A stretch of DNA of 39,491 nt, from positions 1-39,491 of the IMG/VR virus record IMGVR_UViG_3300025120_000169, one strand, 5' to 3'. This DNA comes from a virus. Made by a program: the position numbers and the translations under genes. Positions 38,920-39,491 of the stretch are shown here, piece by piece. Each line of letters starts with the position of its first letter. Within the stretch, counting starts at the first letter, position 1. Under the pieces are notes generated by a model that had not been told where the DNA came from, did not search any database, and saw only the letters and a program-made list of their open reading frames with translations.

Positions 38920-39444
38920 ATGGGCAAAAGATCAAATTTTGATAGGGTAGAAAGAGATTTTTATCCGACGCCGTACAAGGCAGTAACCCCCCTAATACCG
39001 CATATAGCGGATATCACACGGTACGAAGAGCCATGTGCAGGCAATGGAGCACTAATAAGCTACCTTACGAAACATGGTAAGGTGTGTGGCAGAGCTTCCG
39101 ATATAGAACCAAAGAACGCATACATCAAAACAGGTGATGCAACCCACCAGTATTCTTGTCTAGGTCAGGCTTTTATCACGAACCCACCTTGGTCAAGAGA
39201 CATACTCCATAAAATTATAGTAAGGCTATCGAGTATCGCACCAACTTATCTGCTGTTCGATGCAGACTGGATGCACACCAAGCAAAGCGCAGAGTATATG
39301 CACCTATGCAAGAAGGTTATTAGCGTAGGAAGAGTGAAGTGGATCGAAAATTCACCCAATACAGGCAAAGATAACTGTGCATGGTACCAATTTGATAAGA
39401 ATTACACGGGTAAAACTGTGTTTGTGGGCCAGAATGGTACCTAA
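38920..39444 (+). CDS. DNA adenine methyltransferase-like SAM-dependent enzyme (174 aa)
   Basis: The only confident plus-strand gene. SAM-binding EPCAGNGAL (37-45), the acidic DIEP loop (61-64) and the catalytic NPPW (88-91) give a Rossmann methyltransferase with an adenine-N6-type motif. The C-terminal half contains LLFDADWMHTKQ and VGRVKWIENSPNTGKDNCAW, a pair conserved in small phage methylases. It is short for a full target-recognition domain. It could protect phage DNA from host restriction. ATG 38920 has no good Shine-Dalgarno and sits directly after a terminator-like hairpin, so expression may be conditional. Confidence 0.75.
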   Translation: MGKRSNFDRVERDFYPTPYKAVTPLIPHIADITRYEEPCAGNGALISYLTKHGKVCGRASDIEPKNAYIKTGDATHQYSCLGQAFITNPPWSRDILHKIIVRLSSIAPTYLLFDADWMHTKQSAEYMHLCKKVISVGRVKWIENSPNTGKDNCAWYQFDKNYTGKTVFVGQNGT

Positions 39445-39491
39445 ATGGGGGTAGTACCCCATGTTCATGAAAATGGTGTTATTATCTGTGT
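39445..39491 (+). CDS. Possible start of a further plus-strand gene, cut by window edge
   Basis: An ATG directly follows the methyltransferase TAA and opens a frame beginning MGVVPHVHENGVIIC that is still open at the edge. The same bases also form a small hairpin (ATGGGG / CCCCAT, 39445-39462), and no Shine-Dalgarno is visible. Coding and hairpin readings cannot be separated here. Confidence 0.3.
   Translation, partial: MGVVPHVHENGVIIC

Noticed and set aside
1-39491. CRISPR arrays, tRNA genes, insertion sequences and integrase
   Set aside because: No regularly spaced repeats, cloverleaf-like sequences, transposase or recombinase motifs were seen by eye. The short repeats present are inside coding sequence or the CTAG region.

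Overview
The window reads as the late (virion) half, plus a short early or control segment, of a tailed double-stranded DNA phage with a short, podovirus-like tail. The large terminase, P22-type portal, scaffold, capsid, adaptor and nozzle proteins are all recognisable. No tape-measure, sheath or tail-tube gene of a long-tailed phage is present. Many proteins (MAISRAQ-type capsid, WGNKT-type fibre, DGRR-ending nozzle protein, small lysine-rich proteins) resemble those I know from marine podoviruses of uncultured or Alphaproteobacterial hosts. The host is inferred from that resemblance only. No integrase, DNA polymerase, RNA polymerase or tRNA was seen, so the genome continues beyond the window.

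Layout, read along the minus strand from high to low coordinates. At 38.9-39.4 kb a plus-strand DNA adenine methyltransferase-like gene diverges from the rest. Between it and the minus-strand genes (38690-38919) lies a control region with 14 CTAG tetramers in about 200 bp, two inverted repeats and a plus-strand intrinsic terminator just before the methyltransferase start. A small minus-strand operon follows (36.9-38.7 kb): a 54-aa basic protein, a 75-aa protein, a DUF1937-like protein, a LexA-type winged-helix protein, a PD-(D/E)XK-like nuclease and a 46-aa ORF. A sigma70-like promoter (36851-36879) and a structured leader with a UUCG-capped hairpin then precede the late operon.

The late operon runs from 36.7 kb to the left edge. 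It holds the terminase large subunit; a phosphoesterase with an HTH-like N-terminus where a small terminase would be expected; the portal; a 68-aa protein; a GroES-like co-chaperonin; the scaffold; two head proteins; and the major capsid protein, followed by a strong terminator. Next come a jelly-roll-like virion protein, a small virion protein and a membrane-anchored coiled-coil protein, then five tiny highly basic proteins. Connector and adaptor proteins, a fibre cassette with a fibre-chaperone-like gene and a nozzle-like protein follow. The leftmost 16.5 kb encodes a 1003-aa glycine/proline-rich protein, then a GNAT-like protein, a 333-aa helical protein, an 856-aa protein and a 3070-aa polyvalent protein. 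The order and rising size of the last four match T7 gp13-14-15-16, the internal (ejection) proteins. An M15 peptidase, probably the endolysin, is cut by the left edge.

Most junctions overlap by 1-4 bases (ATGA, TAATG, TGATG), indicating translational coupling. Several starts were moved from the longest frame to a codon with a clear Shine-Dalgarno or a stop/start overlap.
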